From NCBI GenBank assembly GCA_947259105.1, contig CAMYKU010000046.1, positions 21,602 to 85,601 on the forward strand: 64,000 nt of DNA, written 5' to 3'. Below the pieces are notes generated by a model, which had not been told where the DNA came from, made no database searches, and saw nothing but the letters and a program-made list of their open reading frames with translations. Both the position numbers and the translations under genes were made by a program. Every line of letters starts with the position of its first letter. The first letter of the stretch is position 1. The stretch comes from an uncultured Alphaproteobacteria bacterium (GTDB lineage: Bacteria; Pseudomonadota; Alphaproteobacteria; UBA8366; JADFVY01). Shown one piece after another: positions 52,662 through 61,655 of this stretch.

Positions 52662-54127
52662 GCCGCCTGCTTCCGAAAAGCCTCGGCGCCCAGCTGGTCC
52701 TCCTCCTGCTGGCGGCGCTGGCGCTGTCCCACCTGCTGGCGTTCTTCGTGTTCTCCGACGAGCGCCAGCAGGCGATGCGCAGCGTTCACTATCTGGAACT
52801 GCTGGAGCGTACGGCCTCGATGGTCCGGGTGCTCGAGTCTACACCAGCGGACACGCGCGAGGAAATCCTGCTGGCCGTGGGTTCGCCGCGCCTGCGTTAC
52901 TGGATCACCAAAGACAGCGCCCTGCCGTCCGGCGCGGGCGTGGACGGCCAGATCTGGCTGGTCTCGATGCTTGAATCCCTGCTGCCCGAAGGGCGCCCGG
53001 CGCCGGCCCGTGTGCTGGTGGCGGACCCGGACGGGCAGGACATCGTGTGGGGCCACCATGGCGCCGAGCATCGCAGCCGGACGCCGGCGCGCGAGGCGGA
53101 TGGCGGTGAGTCCAGCGAACGAGGTGACGATGACAGCAGGGGTGTGTTCGGCTTCCTGTCCGGCGAAAACGGGCGCCAGGCAACGCCGACGGGGCTGACG
53201 CTTTCGGTGCCGCTCATGGACGGACCGTGGCTGAACGTGACGACCCGCTATGCCGCTCCGCCGGTCGGATGGGCTTGGCCGTCGATCCTCTCGCTGCTCA
53301 TGGCGGCGCTGGCGATCATGCTCGTCGCCGCCCTCACCGTACGGCGCATCGCCCGGCCGCTGACGGCCCTCGCCGCCGCAGCGGAAAAGCTGGGGCGCGG
53401 CGAGGCGGTCGAGGCGCTGGACGAAACCGGGCCCAGGGAGGTGCGCCGGACGACCGCCGCCTTCAACGCCATGCAGGAAAGGCTGACCCGTTTCGTCCGC
53501 GACCGGACCACGATGCTGGCCGCGATCAGCCACGATCTGCGCACGCCGTTGACCTCGCTCCGGCTGCATGCGGAGCTGGTGGAGGACGGAGAGACGCGGG
53601 ACAAGCTGCTCGCGATTCTGGAGGAAATGCAGCGCATGACCGAGGCCACGCTGGCCTTCGCCCGCGAGGAGGCGGCGCGCGAGGAGACGCGGCCCGTGGA
53701 CCTGTCGGCGCTGGTGGAAAGCCTCTGCGACGATCTCGCCGAACTGGGTATGGAGACGAGCTTCACGGGAAACGGGAAGGCGCCGCTGGCCTGCCGTCCG
53801 GTCAGCCTGAAACGCGCGGTGCGGAACCTGATCGAGAACGCCGTGGCCTACGGCCGGCGGGCGCGCGTCGCCCTGGAGGAGTCGGCGGGCGAACTGCGGA
53901 TCGTCATCGACGACGACGGGCCGGGCATTCCGGAACAGGAGCTGGAACGCGTCTTCGGCGCCTTCGTGCGGCTCGAGGGATCGCGCAGCCGCGATACCGG
54001 CGGCATCGGCCTCGGCATGGCCATCGCACGGTCCATCGTCCGTGCCCATGGCGGCGACATCACCCTGGCGAACCGCCCGCAAGGCGGCCTGCGCGCGACG
54101 GTGCGTTTGCCGAGGAACGGTTCCTGA
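52658..54127 (+). CDS. EnvZ-like sensor histidine kinase
   Basis: 489 residues from a TTG at 52658 that overlaps the regulator stop (TTGA); GGAGGAAACGG is the ribosome binding site. A membrane helix at about 10-32, a periplasmic domain of about 180 residues with an acidic, low-complexity stretch (ADGGESSERGDDDS), and a second helix at about 207-228 are followed by HAMP, HisKA with His292 in AAISHDLRTPLTSLRLHAEL, and the ATPase part (LIENAVAYGRR, DDDGPGIPEQELE, GIGLGMAIARSIVRAHGG). It phosphorylates the OmpR-type partner. Confidence 0.95.
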   Translation: MSRLLPKSLGAQLVLLLLAALALSHLLAFFVFSDERQQAMRSVHYLELLERTASMVRVLESTPADTREEILLAVGSPRLRYWITKDSALPSGAGVDGQIWLVSMLESLLPEGRPAPARVLVADPDGQDIVWGHHGAEHRSRTPAREADGGESSERGDDDSRGVFGFLSGENGRQATPTGLTLSVPLMDGPWLNVTTRYAAPPVGWAWPSILSLLMAALAIMLVAALTVRRIARPLTALAAAAEKLGRGEAVEALDETGPREVRRTTAAFNAMQERLTRFVRDRTTMLAAISHDLRTPLTSLRLHAELVEDGETRDKLLAILEEMQRMTEATLAFAREEAAREETRPVDLSALVESLCDDLAELGMETSFTGNGKAPLACRPVSLKRAVRNLIENAVAYGRRARVALEESAGELRIVIDDDGPGIPEQELERVFGAFVRLEGSRSRDTGGIGLGMAIARSIVRAHGGDITLANRPQGGLRATVRLPRNGS

Positions 54128-54170
54128 GAATCGCGGCGCCGGCCTTCGCCGGCCGATTTTGCCTTATTCA

Positions 54171-54226
54171 CCCCCTCCCCAAGCCCTCCCCCGCCAGCGG
54201 GAGAGGGGCAGGGTTGGGAGGGGGTG
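54171..54226. repeat. C/G-rich inverted repeat after the kinase gene
   Basis: CCCCCTCCCC-AA-GCCCTCCC faces GGGAGAGGGGCAGGGTTGGG, with the inner loop CGCCAGCG. It is a common alphaproteobacterial intergenic palindrome; a shorter relative is at 54845-54867. The run GCCGGCCTTCGCCGGC at 54138-54153 followed by GATTTT just before it may be the actual transcript end. Confidence 0.65.
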
Positions 54227-54266
54227 GATAGCATTAGACATATGCCGGCGTCAGCCGGCACCGGCT

Positions 54267-54767
54267 TTACCCGGACGCGGTTCCGCCCAGCATCTCCACC
54301 AGCTTTGCCTTGCCCTTCTTCGCGGCGATCTCGTGCGGCGTCATGCCCTCGCCGTCCGTCGCCGACGGGTCGGCGCCCGCATCCAGCAGCAGCCGGGCGA
54401 TCTCCGCACTGCCGCGCGACGCCGCCCAGTGGAGCGCCGTGCCGCCATTGGCGTCCCGCGAATTCGGATCGGAGCCCTTGGCCAGAAACGCATGCACCAC
54501 CGCCGGCTGTCCCTTGCGGATCGCCTCGATCAGGTCCTTCGCGGGGTTCTGCTTTCCGGCGTTCCAGCCGCCAACGCCGGCGTGCAGCAATTCGCCGCCG
54601 ATCACCTCCTCGGCGACCGGATAGTAGGCCTGGGCCAGCGTATCGACCACGACCGCGCCCTCGCCGTACTCGAGCGCCACCGCCTTGGCGGCGTCCGGCC
54701 GGTCGTAGCCGGTGATCATGCGCCCATCCGGCGATCGGACGTAGTAGCGGTGCGGGTCATCGGTCAT
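54267..54767 (-). CDS. ankyrin-repeat protein
   Basis: 166 residues. After an N-terminal segment that begins MTDDPHRYYVRSPDGRMITG, ankyrin repeats follow: NPAKDLIEAIRKGQPAVVHA, DPNSRDANGGTALHWAASRG, EIARLLLDAGADPSATDGEG and MTPHEIAAKKGKAKLVEMLG. It is cytoplasmic and should bind a protein partner. It is read on the same strand as sat and begins 127 bp after it, with a hairpin between them, so it may be a minor part of the sat unit. Confidence 0.88.
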   Translation of the reverse strand: MTDDPHRYYVRSPDGRMITGYDRPDAAKAVALEYGEGAVVVDTLAQAYYPVAEEVIGGELLHAGVGGWNAGKQNPAKDLIEAIRKGQPAVVHAFLAKGSDPNSRDANGGTALHWAASRGSAEIARLLLDAGADPSATDGEGMTPHEIAAKKGKAKLVEMLGGTASG

Positions 54768-54844
54768 GGCTTAAAGATTGGGCCCGGATCGCCGGACGGC
54801 AAGCAGCGCGGCATGCAAAAGAACCACAGAGACACATACTTATT

Positions 54845-54867
54845 CCCTCCCCCTTGATGGGGGAGGG
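54845..54867. repeat. short C/G hairpin between sat and the ankyrin gene
   Basis: CCCTCCCCC (54845-54853) pairs perfectly with GGGGGAGGG (54859-54867), loop TTGAT. It lacks a T tract in either direction. It shares the CCCTCCCCC core with the repeat at 54171-54226 and lies 28 bp past the sat stop. Confidence 0.65.
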
Positions 54868-54894
54868 CTTTCAGTGCGTATTCCCCGCGTTCTC

Positions 54895-56067
54895 CTACTT
54901 CAGCGTGTCGTAGTAGGCCTGCAGGACCTTCAGCACTTCGGGGCGGCTGAATTTGGTCGAGACCGCGTCGTGGTTCGCGAACATTTCGCGCAGTTTCGTG
55001 CCGGAGATGTTCATCCGGTGCTCCTCGCCATGCGGGCAGGTCTTGGAGGTCGCCATCCCATCGCATTTGTCGCAATAGAAGGTGATGTCGATTTTCAGCG
55101 GCCTGGTCTCCAGCGCACCCTCCCATAGCGTATCGAAAATATGCTGCGCATCGAACGGGCCGTAATAGTCGCCGACACCGGCATGGTCGCGGCCGATCAC
55201 CAGGTCGGAACAGCCGAAATTCTGCCGGAACAGTGCATGCAGCAGCGCCTCGCGCGGGCCGGCGTAGCGCATCTCGATCGGATAGCCGGACTGGATGGCG
55301 GTGCCGGGCACGAAGTAGTGCTCGACCAGCGCATCGATCGCGTCCACGCGCACCTCCGCCGGGATATCGCCCGGCTTCAGCTTGCCGAGAACCTGATGGA
55401 TCAGCACGCCGTCGCAGATCTCGACGCCGATCTTGGCGAGGTACTCGTGGCTGCGGTGCATCGGGTTGCGGGTCTGGAAGGCGGCGACCCGCGACCAGCC
55501 CTTCTCGGCGAACAGGGCGCGGGTCTCGGCGGGGCGCATATAGAGGCCCTTGTACTGCTTCGGATAGACGCCTTCGGACAACGCCGTCACCCGTCCGCCG
55601 AGATTGACCGGTCCCTGCTCGAGGACCTTCTGCACGCCCGGATGCTTCCCGTCGGTCGTCCGGTAGACATGCTCGCATTCGAGGTCGCGGTCGATGACAT
55701 ATTTTTCCGTCACCTCCATGACACCCATGATCTCGCCGGACTCGCCGTCGACCAGTGCGACCTCTTCCTCTATGCCGATCGAGTCCGCGAGATCCTGCTC
55801 GGCCGACAGGGTGATCGGAATCGGCCAGAATAGCCCGTCGGCCATTTTCATGTCGGTGCAGACGCCGCGCCAGTCGGCTTCGCCCATGAACCCGTCGAGC
55901 GGCGTGTAGGCCCCCATCGCCATCATCACCAGGTCGGAGGTTTCGCGGCTGGACATCGGCACCTGCTTCAGCGTCGCCGCCCGTTTCATCTCGTCGGCCC
56001 GTTCGGCCTCGGGGGCCAGCAACGGCTTTAGCGTTCCGCCCCCATGCGGTGGCACCAGATTCGACAT
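54895..56067 (-). CDS. sat: sulfate adenylyltransferase (ATP sulfurylase)
   Basis: 390 residues with GGGAG ahead of the ATG at 56067. Active-site motifs: [20 protein letters not shown] (QTRNP and HxxH), [20 protein letters not shown], and a C-terminal zinc site [17 protein letters not shown]. It is the homomeric Sat type, not CysDN. In sulfur oxidisers it turns APS and pyrophosphate into sulfate and ATP, conserving the energy of sulfite oxidation. It diverges from qmoA across a 211-bp region. Confidence 0.97.
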   Translation of the reverse strand: MSNLVPPHGGGTLKPLLAPEAERADEMKRAATLKQVPMSSRETSDLVMMAMGAYTPLDGFMGEADWRGVCTDMKMADGLFWPIPITLSAEQDLADSIGIEEEVALVDGESGEIMGVMEVTEKYVIDRDLECEHVYRTTDGKHPGVQKVLEQGPVNLGGRVTALSEGVYPKQYKGLYMRPAETRALFAEKGWSRVAAFQTRNPMHRSHEYLAKIGVEICDGVLIHQVLGKLKPGDIPAEVRVDAIDALVEHYFVPGTAIQSGYPIEMRYAGPREALLHALFRQNFGCSDLVIGRDHAGVGDYYGPFDAQHIFDTLWEGALETRPLKIDITFYCDKCDGMATSKTCPHGEEHRMNISGTKLREMFANHDAVSTKFSRPEVLKVLQAYYDTLK

Positions 56068-56278
56068 GACGTCATCTCCCTTCCTGGCTCAGACTTCGGT
56101 CAACCAGCGCCGCAACGGTCCGAAACCGTCGGTGCGCAATGTCCCCTATAAAAATACGAGTTTTCATTCGCACACAAGAATGTTCTAATATAATAATGTG
56201 ATTGGCGGCGTACTTTCAAATGCGGCGCCAAAAGTGTAACAACTTACCCTTTCGGGCAATCAGGACAGGCGATTCGAC
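56068..56278. promoter_or_regulatory. divergent promoter region between sat and qmoA
   Basis: 211 bp with an AT-rich core at 56148-56205, including AAAATACGAGTTTT (a 4-bp dyad AAAA/TTTT around TACGAG) and TCTAATATAATAATGTG. The T/A-rich element TAATAATATT near the apr genes is similar in composition. I cannot pin exact promoter boxes. Confidence 0.5.
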
Positions 56279-57553
56279 ATGGCGAATCAAGGGCCAACAA
56301 GCCAGACAATCCTGGTGGTCGGCGGTGGAATCGCCGGCGTCACCGCGGCGGTCGAGGCGGCGGAGACCGGCTATGACGTGATCCTGCTGGAGCGCGGACC
56401 CGCGCTGGGCGGGCGCGTCGCACAGCTGAACCGCTATTTCCCCAAACTCTGCCATCCGACATGCGGGCTGGAGATCAATTTCCAGCGCATCCGCAAGCTG
56501 AAAAACCTGCGCGTCGTCACCATGGCGAGCGTCGCGGACGTCAAGGGAGACAAGGGAAACTACACGGTTTCGGTCAATGTGGCGGCGCGTTACGTCAACG
56601 CCAATTGCACCGCCTGCGGCGCCTGCGCGGAGGCGACCGACATGGAGGTCGACAGCGCCTTCAACTACGGTTTGTCGAAGACCAAGGCCGCCTATCTGCC
56701 GCACGAGCACGCGTTCCCCATGCGATACGTTGTCGCACCCGAGGCGATCGGCACCCCGGAGGCCGACAAGATCAAGGCCGCCTGCAAGTACGATGCGGTC
56801 AATCTCGACGATCAGGGCGAGACCTTCGACGTCGCCTGCGGCGCCATCGTCTGGGCCACCGGCTGGGAGCCGTACGATCCGGTGAAACTGGAATCGTACA
56901 ACTACAACCTCTCGCCGGACATCATCACCAATGTGCAGATGGAGCGGCTGGCCAACCATGACGGGCCGACCGAAGGCCGGATCGTCCGCCCGTCGAACGG
57001 CGAGCCGGTCAGGACGGTGGCGATGATCCAGTGCGCCGGCTCGCGCGATCACAATCACCTGCCCTACTGTTCGCGAATCTGCTGCCTCGGCTCGCTGAAG
57101 CATGCGGCGTACGTACGCGAGCAGTACGCGGACGTACAGGTCGATATCTACTACATCGACCTGCGCGCGCACGACAAGCTGGAGGCCTTCTACCAGCGCG
57201 TCGCCGCCGACCCGCAGGTCAATTTCATAAAGTCGAAGCCGGCCTCGGTCTCGGTGGACGGCGACGGCAACCCGGTGCTCCACGGTGAGGATACGATCAC
57301 CCGGGAGCTGTACGAACGGCCGTACGACCTGGTCGTTCTGGCGACCGGCATGAAGCCCGCCGCGTCCAATGGCTACGCGCCGCCGATGTCGGTCGAGCGG
57401 GACGAGTACGGCTTCCTCGTGCCGTCGCTGGAGGGCGATGGCGGCATCATCCCGGCGGGCGTGGCCGCAGGGCCGCTGGACGTATCCATGTCGGTGCAAT
57501 CGGCGACGGCGGCGGCCCTCAAGGCCATCCAGGCCGTCGGACAGAAGAGTTAG
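56279..57553 (+). CDS. qmoA: QmoA, quinone-interacting membrane-bound oxidoreductase subunit A
   Basis: 424 residues. HdrA-related flavoprotein: TILVVGGGIAGVTAAVEAAE for FAD; CHPTCGLEINFQ; a second redox site with CTACGACAE-like cysteines (NCTACGACAEATD); and MIQCAGSRDHNHLPYCSRIC plus CLGSLKHA, the HdrA-type cysteine set. It is cytoplasmic and links APS reductase with the quinone pool. It starts the operon qmoA-qmoB-hdrC-hdrB. Confidence 0.95.
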   Translation: MANQGPTSQTILVVGGGIAGVTAAVEAAETGYDVILLERGPALGGRVAQLNRYFPKLCHPTCGLEINFQRIRKLKNLRVVTMASVADVKGDKGNYTVSVNVAARYVNANCTACGACAEATDMEVDSAFNYGLSKTKAAYLPHEHAFPMRYVVAPEAIGTPEADKIKAACKYDAVNLDDQGETFDVACGAIVWATGWEPYDPVKLESYNYNLSPDIITNVQMERLANHDGPTEGRIVRPSNGEPVRTVAMIQCAGSRDHNHLPYCSRICCLGSLKHAAYVREQYADVQVDIYYIDLRAHDKLEAFYQRVAADPQVNFIKSKPASVSVDGDGNPVLHGEDTITRELYERPYDLVVLATGMKPAASNGYAPPMSVERDEYGFLVPSLEGDGGIIPAGVAAGPLDVSMSVQSATAAALKAIQAVGQKS

Positions 57554-57563
57554 GGGACGGGCA

Positions 57564-59825
57564 ATGGCTGACAGGAAACCCGGCGTCTATGTCTGCAAGG
57601 GCTGCGGTATCGGCGAGGCGGTCGACTGCGGCGCCCTGGAATCGCTGGCCTCCGGCGACCTGAAGGTGCCGGTCAGCCGGCAGCATGAGTTCCTGTGCAG
57701 CGAGGACGGCGTCGCGACGATCGAGAAGGACATTGCCGACGGCACGGTCAACCAGCCGGTCATCGCCGCCTGTTCGCAGCGCGTGATGGCGGACCGGTTT
57801 GAATTCGACGGCGCCACCACGGTGCGCGCGAACCTGCGCGAGTGGGTCGCCTGGGCCCGGCCCGCCGGCGAGGAAGACACCCAGATGGCGGCGGCCGACC
57901 AGATCCGCATGGGCGTGGCGCAGGCCTCCAGGATGGCGCCGCCGGAAGTCCGGATCGAGGAAGGGCTGAGCACCAGGATCATGGTGGTCGGCGGTGGATC
58001 GACCGGCCTGAACGCGGCGCTCGAAGCGTCCGCCGCCGGCCATGAGGTGCTCCTGGTCGAGAAAACCAGGGACCTCGGCGGATGGAGCGCCAAATGGTCG
58101 AAGCGGATGCCGCACCGCCCGCCCTATCGCGACCCGCAGGACAACGACGTCGCGGCGCTGATCGACAGGGTCCAGGGCGACAAGGCGATCGTCGTGCAGA
58201 CCGAGACCACGGTCGCGGAAACCAGCGGCATGCCGGGCAAGTTCGAGGTGAGCCTCGTCAACGGCGCGGCGGCGACGAAGGAAACCGTCGGCGCCATCGT
58301 GGTCGCCACCGGCTGGCGGCCATATGACGCGACGAAGCTGGGCCACCTCGGCTACGGCGCTTCGCCCGACGTGGTGACCGGCATCGAGCTGGAAGGCATG
58401 CTCGCCAATGGCGGCGTCAAGCGGAAGTCCGACGGGGCCGCGCCGAACAATATCGCCTTCGTACTGTGCGCGGGTTCGCGCGATCCCGACCACCTGCCCT
58501 ATTGCTCGTCGGTCTGCTGCGGCGCCTCGATCAAGCAGGCGCTGCAGATCCGCGCGGCCAACCCGGACGCGATGGTCTACATCATCTTCCAGGAGCTCCG
58601 CACCCCGGGAACCGCCGAGGAATTCTACCGCCAGGCCCAGGAAGAGGGCATCGTCTTCATGAAGGGCAAGGTGAATTCGGTCGGATCGGACCTGACGGTC
58701 ACGGTGGACGACGCGCTACTGGGCCAGGAAGTCCCGATGGCGGGGCTGGACATGGTGGTGCTGGCGACCGGCATGGTGCCGAACGCCACCGACCCGGACA
58801 AGACAGCGTCCGAGAACGGCGCGGAGCAGCTGGCCAACGACATCAACCCGGTCGCGCCGATCGCGCGCGCCGGAGACGCCGAAGCGGAGAACGCGGCGTG
58901 GTCGGCGGCGACGCCCGAAGGCGGGTCGATCCTCAACCTGCAATACCGCCAGGGCCCGCATCTGCCGATGCTGGCCGACGGGTTCGCGGATTCGCACTTC
59001 ATCTGCTTCCCCTACGAGACGCGCCGCACCGGCATCTATACCTGCGGCCCGGTGCGCCGCCCGATGGATATCGCCGAGAGCGCCGAGGACGCCGCCGGTG
59101 CGGTGCTGAAGGCGATCCAGGCGATCCGCGGCGCACAGGCCGGCATGGCCGTTCATCCGCGCGTCGGCGACCTCTCCTTCCCGAAATTCGGGCTCGACAT
59201 CTGCACCAGATGCCGGCGCTGCACGGTGGAATGCCCGTTCGGCGCGATCGACGAGGACGAGGACGGCTGGCCGGTGCTCAGCGCCTCGCGCTGCCGCCGC
59301 TGCGGCACCTGCATGGGGGCCTGTCCGGTCCGCACGATCAGTTTCGACAACTACAATGTCCAGATGGTCAGCGACATGATCGGCGCGGTCGAAATCCCGG
59401 ACGAGTTCTCGGAGAAATACCGCATCCTGATCCTCGCCTGCGAGAATGACGCGGCGCCGGCGCTCGACATGGCCGGCATCAACCGCCACACGCTGAACGC
59501 CGAGGTGCGCGTCATCCCGGTGCGCTGTTTGGGCTCGGTCAGCATGCTGTGGATTTCCGATGCCTTCCAGCGCGGCTACGACGGCGCGATGCTGATGGGT
59601 TGCCGTTCGGGCGACGACTACCAATGTCATTTCATAAAGGGCAGCCTCATCGGCCAGGAACGCATGAAGAACATCGGCGAGACGCTGCAGAGCCTGATGC
59701 TGGAGGACGGGCGCGCCAGGGCGGTCGAGGTCTCGATCGCCGATTCGGCCAAGGTCGGCAAGGTGATCGACGAGTTCGTCGAGGAAATCCGCGGCTATGG
59801 CATGAACCCCTTCAAGGGATTTTAG
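57564..59825 (+). CDS. qmoB: QmoB, HdrA/MvhD-type oxidoreductase subunit
   Basis: 753 residues from the ATG at 57564 (AGGGGACGGG upstream). An N-terminal Cys segment (YVCKGCGIGEAVDCGAL) precedes the HdrA-like flavin domain (IMVVGGGSTGLNAALEASAA at about 137; FVLCAGSRDPDHLPYCSSVC). Ferredoxin motifs CTRCRRCTVECP and CRRCGTCMGACP are near 545-585. The last 125 residues are an MvhD-like domain (GCRSGDDYQCHFIKGSLIG). It lies 10 bp after qmoA. A palindromic repeat separates it from hdrC. Confidence 0.95.
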   Translation: MADRKPGVYVCKGCGIGEAVDCGALESLASGDLKVPVSRQHEFLCSEDGVATIEKDIADGTVNQPVIAACSQRVMADRFEFDGATTVRANLREWVAWARPAGEEDTQMAAADQIRMGVAQASRMAPPEVRIEEGLSTRIMVVGGGSTGLNAALEASAAGHEVLLVEKTRDLGGWSAKWSKRMPHRPPYRDPQDNDVAALIDRVQGDKAIVVQTETTVAETSGMPGKFEVSLVNGAAATKETVGAIVVATGWRPYDATKLGHLGYGASPDVVTGIELEGMLANGGVKRKSDGAAPNNIAFVLCAGSRDPDHLPYCSSVCCGASIKQALQIRAANPDAMVYIIFQELRTPGTAEEFYRQAQEEGIVFMKGKVNSVGSDLTVTVDDALLGQEVPMAGLDMVVLATGMVPNATDPDKTASENGAEQLANDINPVAPIARAGDAEAENAAWSAATPEGGSILNLQYRQGPHLPMLADGFADSHFICFPYETRRTGIYTCGPVRRPMDIAESAEDAAGAVLKAIQAIRGAQAGMAVHPRVGDLSFPKFGLDICTRCRRCTVECPFGAIDEDEDGWPVLSASRCRRCGTCMGACPVRTISFDNYNVQMVSDMIGAVEIPDEFSEKYRILILACENDAAPALDMAGINRHTLNAEVRVIPVRCLGSVSMLWISDAFQRGYDGAMLMGCRSGDDYQCHFIKGSLIGQERMKNIGETLQSLMLEDGRARAVEVSIADSAKVGKVIDEFVEEIRGYGMNPFKGF

Positions 59826-59863
59826 GATGTTTACCGGGTTGAAATTCGCTGGCGATCAGCGGC

Positions 59864-59972
59864 GCGACCTCATACTTCGAGACGGGCCTTCGGCCCTCCT
59901 CAGCATGAGGCTCCATCGCTTGTGCCCTCATGCTGAGGAGCCCCGCAGGGGCGTCTCGAAGTATGAGGTCGC
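59864..59972. repeat. 109-bp cloverleaf-like palindromic repeat, copy B, inside the qmo operon
   Basis: A perfect 21-bp outer stem joins 59864-59884 (starting GCGACCTCATACTTCGAG) and 59952-59972. Inside are GGGCCTTCGGCCC, CCTCAGCATGAGG paired with CCTCATGCTGAGG, and CCCCGCAGGGG. It matches copy A at 43460-43569 in size and sequence. It sits 39 bp after qmoB and 45 bp before hdrC. Confidence 0.93.
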
Positions 59973-60017
59973 TCGGTCTTCGTTAAGCGTGATCGCCAGT
60001 GCGGGAGTGAAAGACAG

Positions 60018-60635
60018 ATGACCCTAGCGCCACCGGAACAAGCGGCCCGCAAATACGATCTGAACTTCGCCCGCTGGGTCCGCGACAACGTCAATGGCGG
60101 CGAGAAGATGAGCATGTGCATGCAGTGCGGCATGTGCTCGGGCTCCTGCCCGATCGGAACGGAAATGGACCACGGTCCGCGCAAGCTGTTCATGATGATC
60201 CGCGCCGGCATGAAGGACGAGGTCTTCAACTCGTCGACGATCTGGAACTGCACCTCGTGCTACAACTGCACGGTGCGCTGCCCGCGCGGCATCCCGGTCA
60301 CCTACATCATCCAGGACCTGGCCGCCAAGTCGGTGGAGCTGGGCTATGTGAAGAAAGTGCAGAACGCCCGCTTCGCCAAGGCCTTCTGGTGGAGCGCCAG
60401 GACGTTCGGGCGCACCGACGAGCGGCTGATGACCGCGAAATACTATTGGTCCGGCGGCCTCGTGGACTTCGTCAAGCGGAGCCTGGGGAACCTGACGATT
60501 GCACTGAGCATGGTGCGGACCAAACGCATGCATATCGGGGCGCCGCACAAGATCAAGGACGTCAAGGGCCTGCGGGCGATCCTCGCCAAGGCGGCCGAAA
60601 TCGACGTACGCGAAAGCAAAGGCGGCGCGTCATGA
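60018..60635 (+). CDS. hdrC: HdrC-like iron-sulfur subunit replacing QmoC
   Basis: 205 residues with GGGAG ten bases before the ATG. Two 4Fe-4S motifs, CMQCGMCSGSCP (residues 34-45) and CTSCYNCTVRCP (about 77-88), then a helical tail (LAAKSVELGYVKKVQNARFA). QmoC of typical sulfate reducers is this module fused to a cytochrome-b domain; the b domain is missing here. It stops by overlapping hdrB with ATGA. It hands electrons to or from HdrB. Confidence 0.92.
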   Translation: MTLAPPEQAARKYDLNFARWVRDNVNGGEKMSMCMQCGMCSGSCPIGTEMDHGPRKLFMMIRAGMKDEVFNSSTIWNCTSCYNCTVRCPRGIPVTYIIQDLAAKSVELGYVKKVQNARFAKAFWWSARTFGRTDERLMTAKYYWSGGLVDFVKRSLGNLTIALSMVRTKRMHIGAPHKIKDVKGLRAILAKAAEIDVRESKGGAS

Positions 60636-61537
60636 GCGAGAGCAAGAAATTCACCTACTATCCGGGCTGCAGCTCGCTGGGCAGCGGCGCACATCTGGAC
60701 CGCAGCCTGCGCGCCATCGCGCCGAAGCTCGGCATCGAGCTCGAAGAGCTGGAGGACTGGAACTGCTGCGGCGCCTCGGTCGGCCATATCGAGGGCGGGC
60801 AGCTCGCCAACACCGCGCTGTCGGGCCGCAACCTCGCGCACGCACAGGAGCAGGGGCCGCAGGACATCGTCACCGGCTGCGCCGCCTGCTACCTGAACAC
60901 CCACGGCGCGGCCGAGAAGATCAAATCGGACGTGAAGCTGCGCGAGAATATCAACGAGGCGCTGGGCGCCGCCGACATGAAATACGACGAGGACCGGCGC
61001 GTGCGCCACGCCTGCGAGGTGATCGTCAACGAGGTCGGGCTCGACAAGGTCAGGGAGACCGTCAGCAACCCGCTCACCGGCATCAAGGTCGCCGGCTATG
61101 TCGGCTGCCAGACGGTGCGCCCGTTCGCCGAGACCGAGGGCGGCGGCGAGTACGACACCTTCGACGACCCGGAATTCCTCGACGATTTCATCGAGGCCTG
61201 CGGCGCCGAGGCGGTGGAGTACGACGTGAAGACCGCGTGCTGCGGCGGCTCCGTCTCGGTGATGAAGCCGGAAAAGACGCTGCACCTGATCAAGAAGATC
61301 CTGGAGAAGGCGGTCGAGGCCGGGGCCGACGTGATCGCCACGCCCTGCCCGCTGTGCCAGACCAACGTCGAGATGTACCAGCCCGCCATCAACAAGCAGT
61401 TCGGCACCGACTTCAACATCCCGGTGGTGTTCTACAGCCAGCTCATGGCCGTCGCCTTCGGCATGGACGGCAAGAAGGACGCGGCGCTCGACCAGAACAT
61501 CATCAAGGCGAAGAAGCTGGAGGAGAAGGCGAAGTAG
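60632..61537 (+). CDS. hdrB: HdrB-like CCG-domain subunit
   Basis: 301 residues. Two complete CCG motifs: YYPGCSS, WNCCGASVGH, TGCAACYLNTHG; and GYVGCQTVRP, KTACCGGSVSVM, TPCPLCQTNVE. These bind the paired noncubane 4Fe-4S clusters of heterodisulfide reductase. It is the last gene of qmoAB-hdrCB, an arrangement known from Gram-positive sulfate reducers and some sulfur oxidisers in place of qmoABC. Its electron partner may be a quinone-linked membrane protein or a thiol/disulfide compound. Confidence 0.94.
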   Translation: MSESKKFTYYPGCSSLGSGAHLDRSLRAIAPKLGIELEELEDWNCCGASVGHIEGGQLANTALSGRNLAHAQEQGPQDIVTGCAACYLNTHGAAEKIKSDVKLRENINEALGAADMKYDEDRRVRHACEVIVNEVGLDKVRETVSNPLTGIKVAGYVGCQTVRPFAETEGGGEYDTFDDPEFLDDFIEACGAEAVEYDVKTACCGGSVSVMKPEKTLHLIKKILEKAVEAGADVIATPCPLCQTNVEMYQPAINKQFGTDFNIPVVFYSQLMAVAFGMDGKKDAALDQNIIKAKKLEEKAK

Positions 61538-61655
61538 GGCGCCTTCCCGGTCGGCGAAACGCCGGCGACCGCAATCCGCTCTAACTTATAGAGATCAAGC
61601 CGATTCACCGGGTCGGCGGATCGCCGGAGGCGATGCCACTCAACCCCGATCCGCG

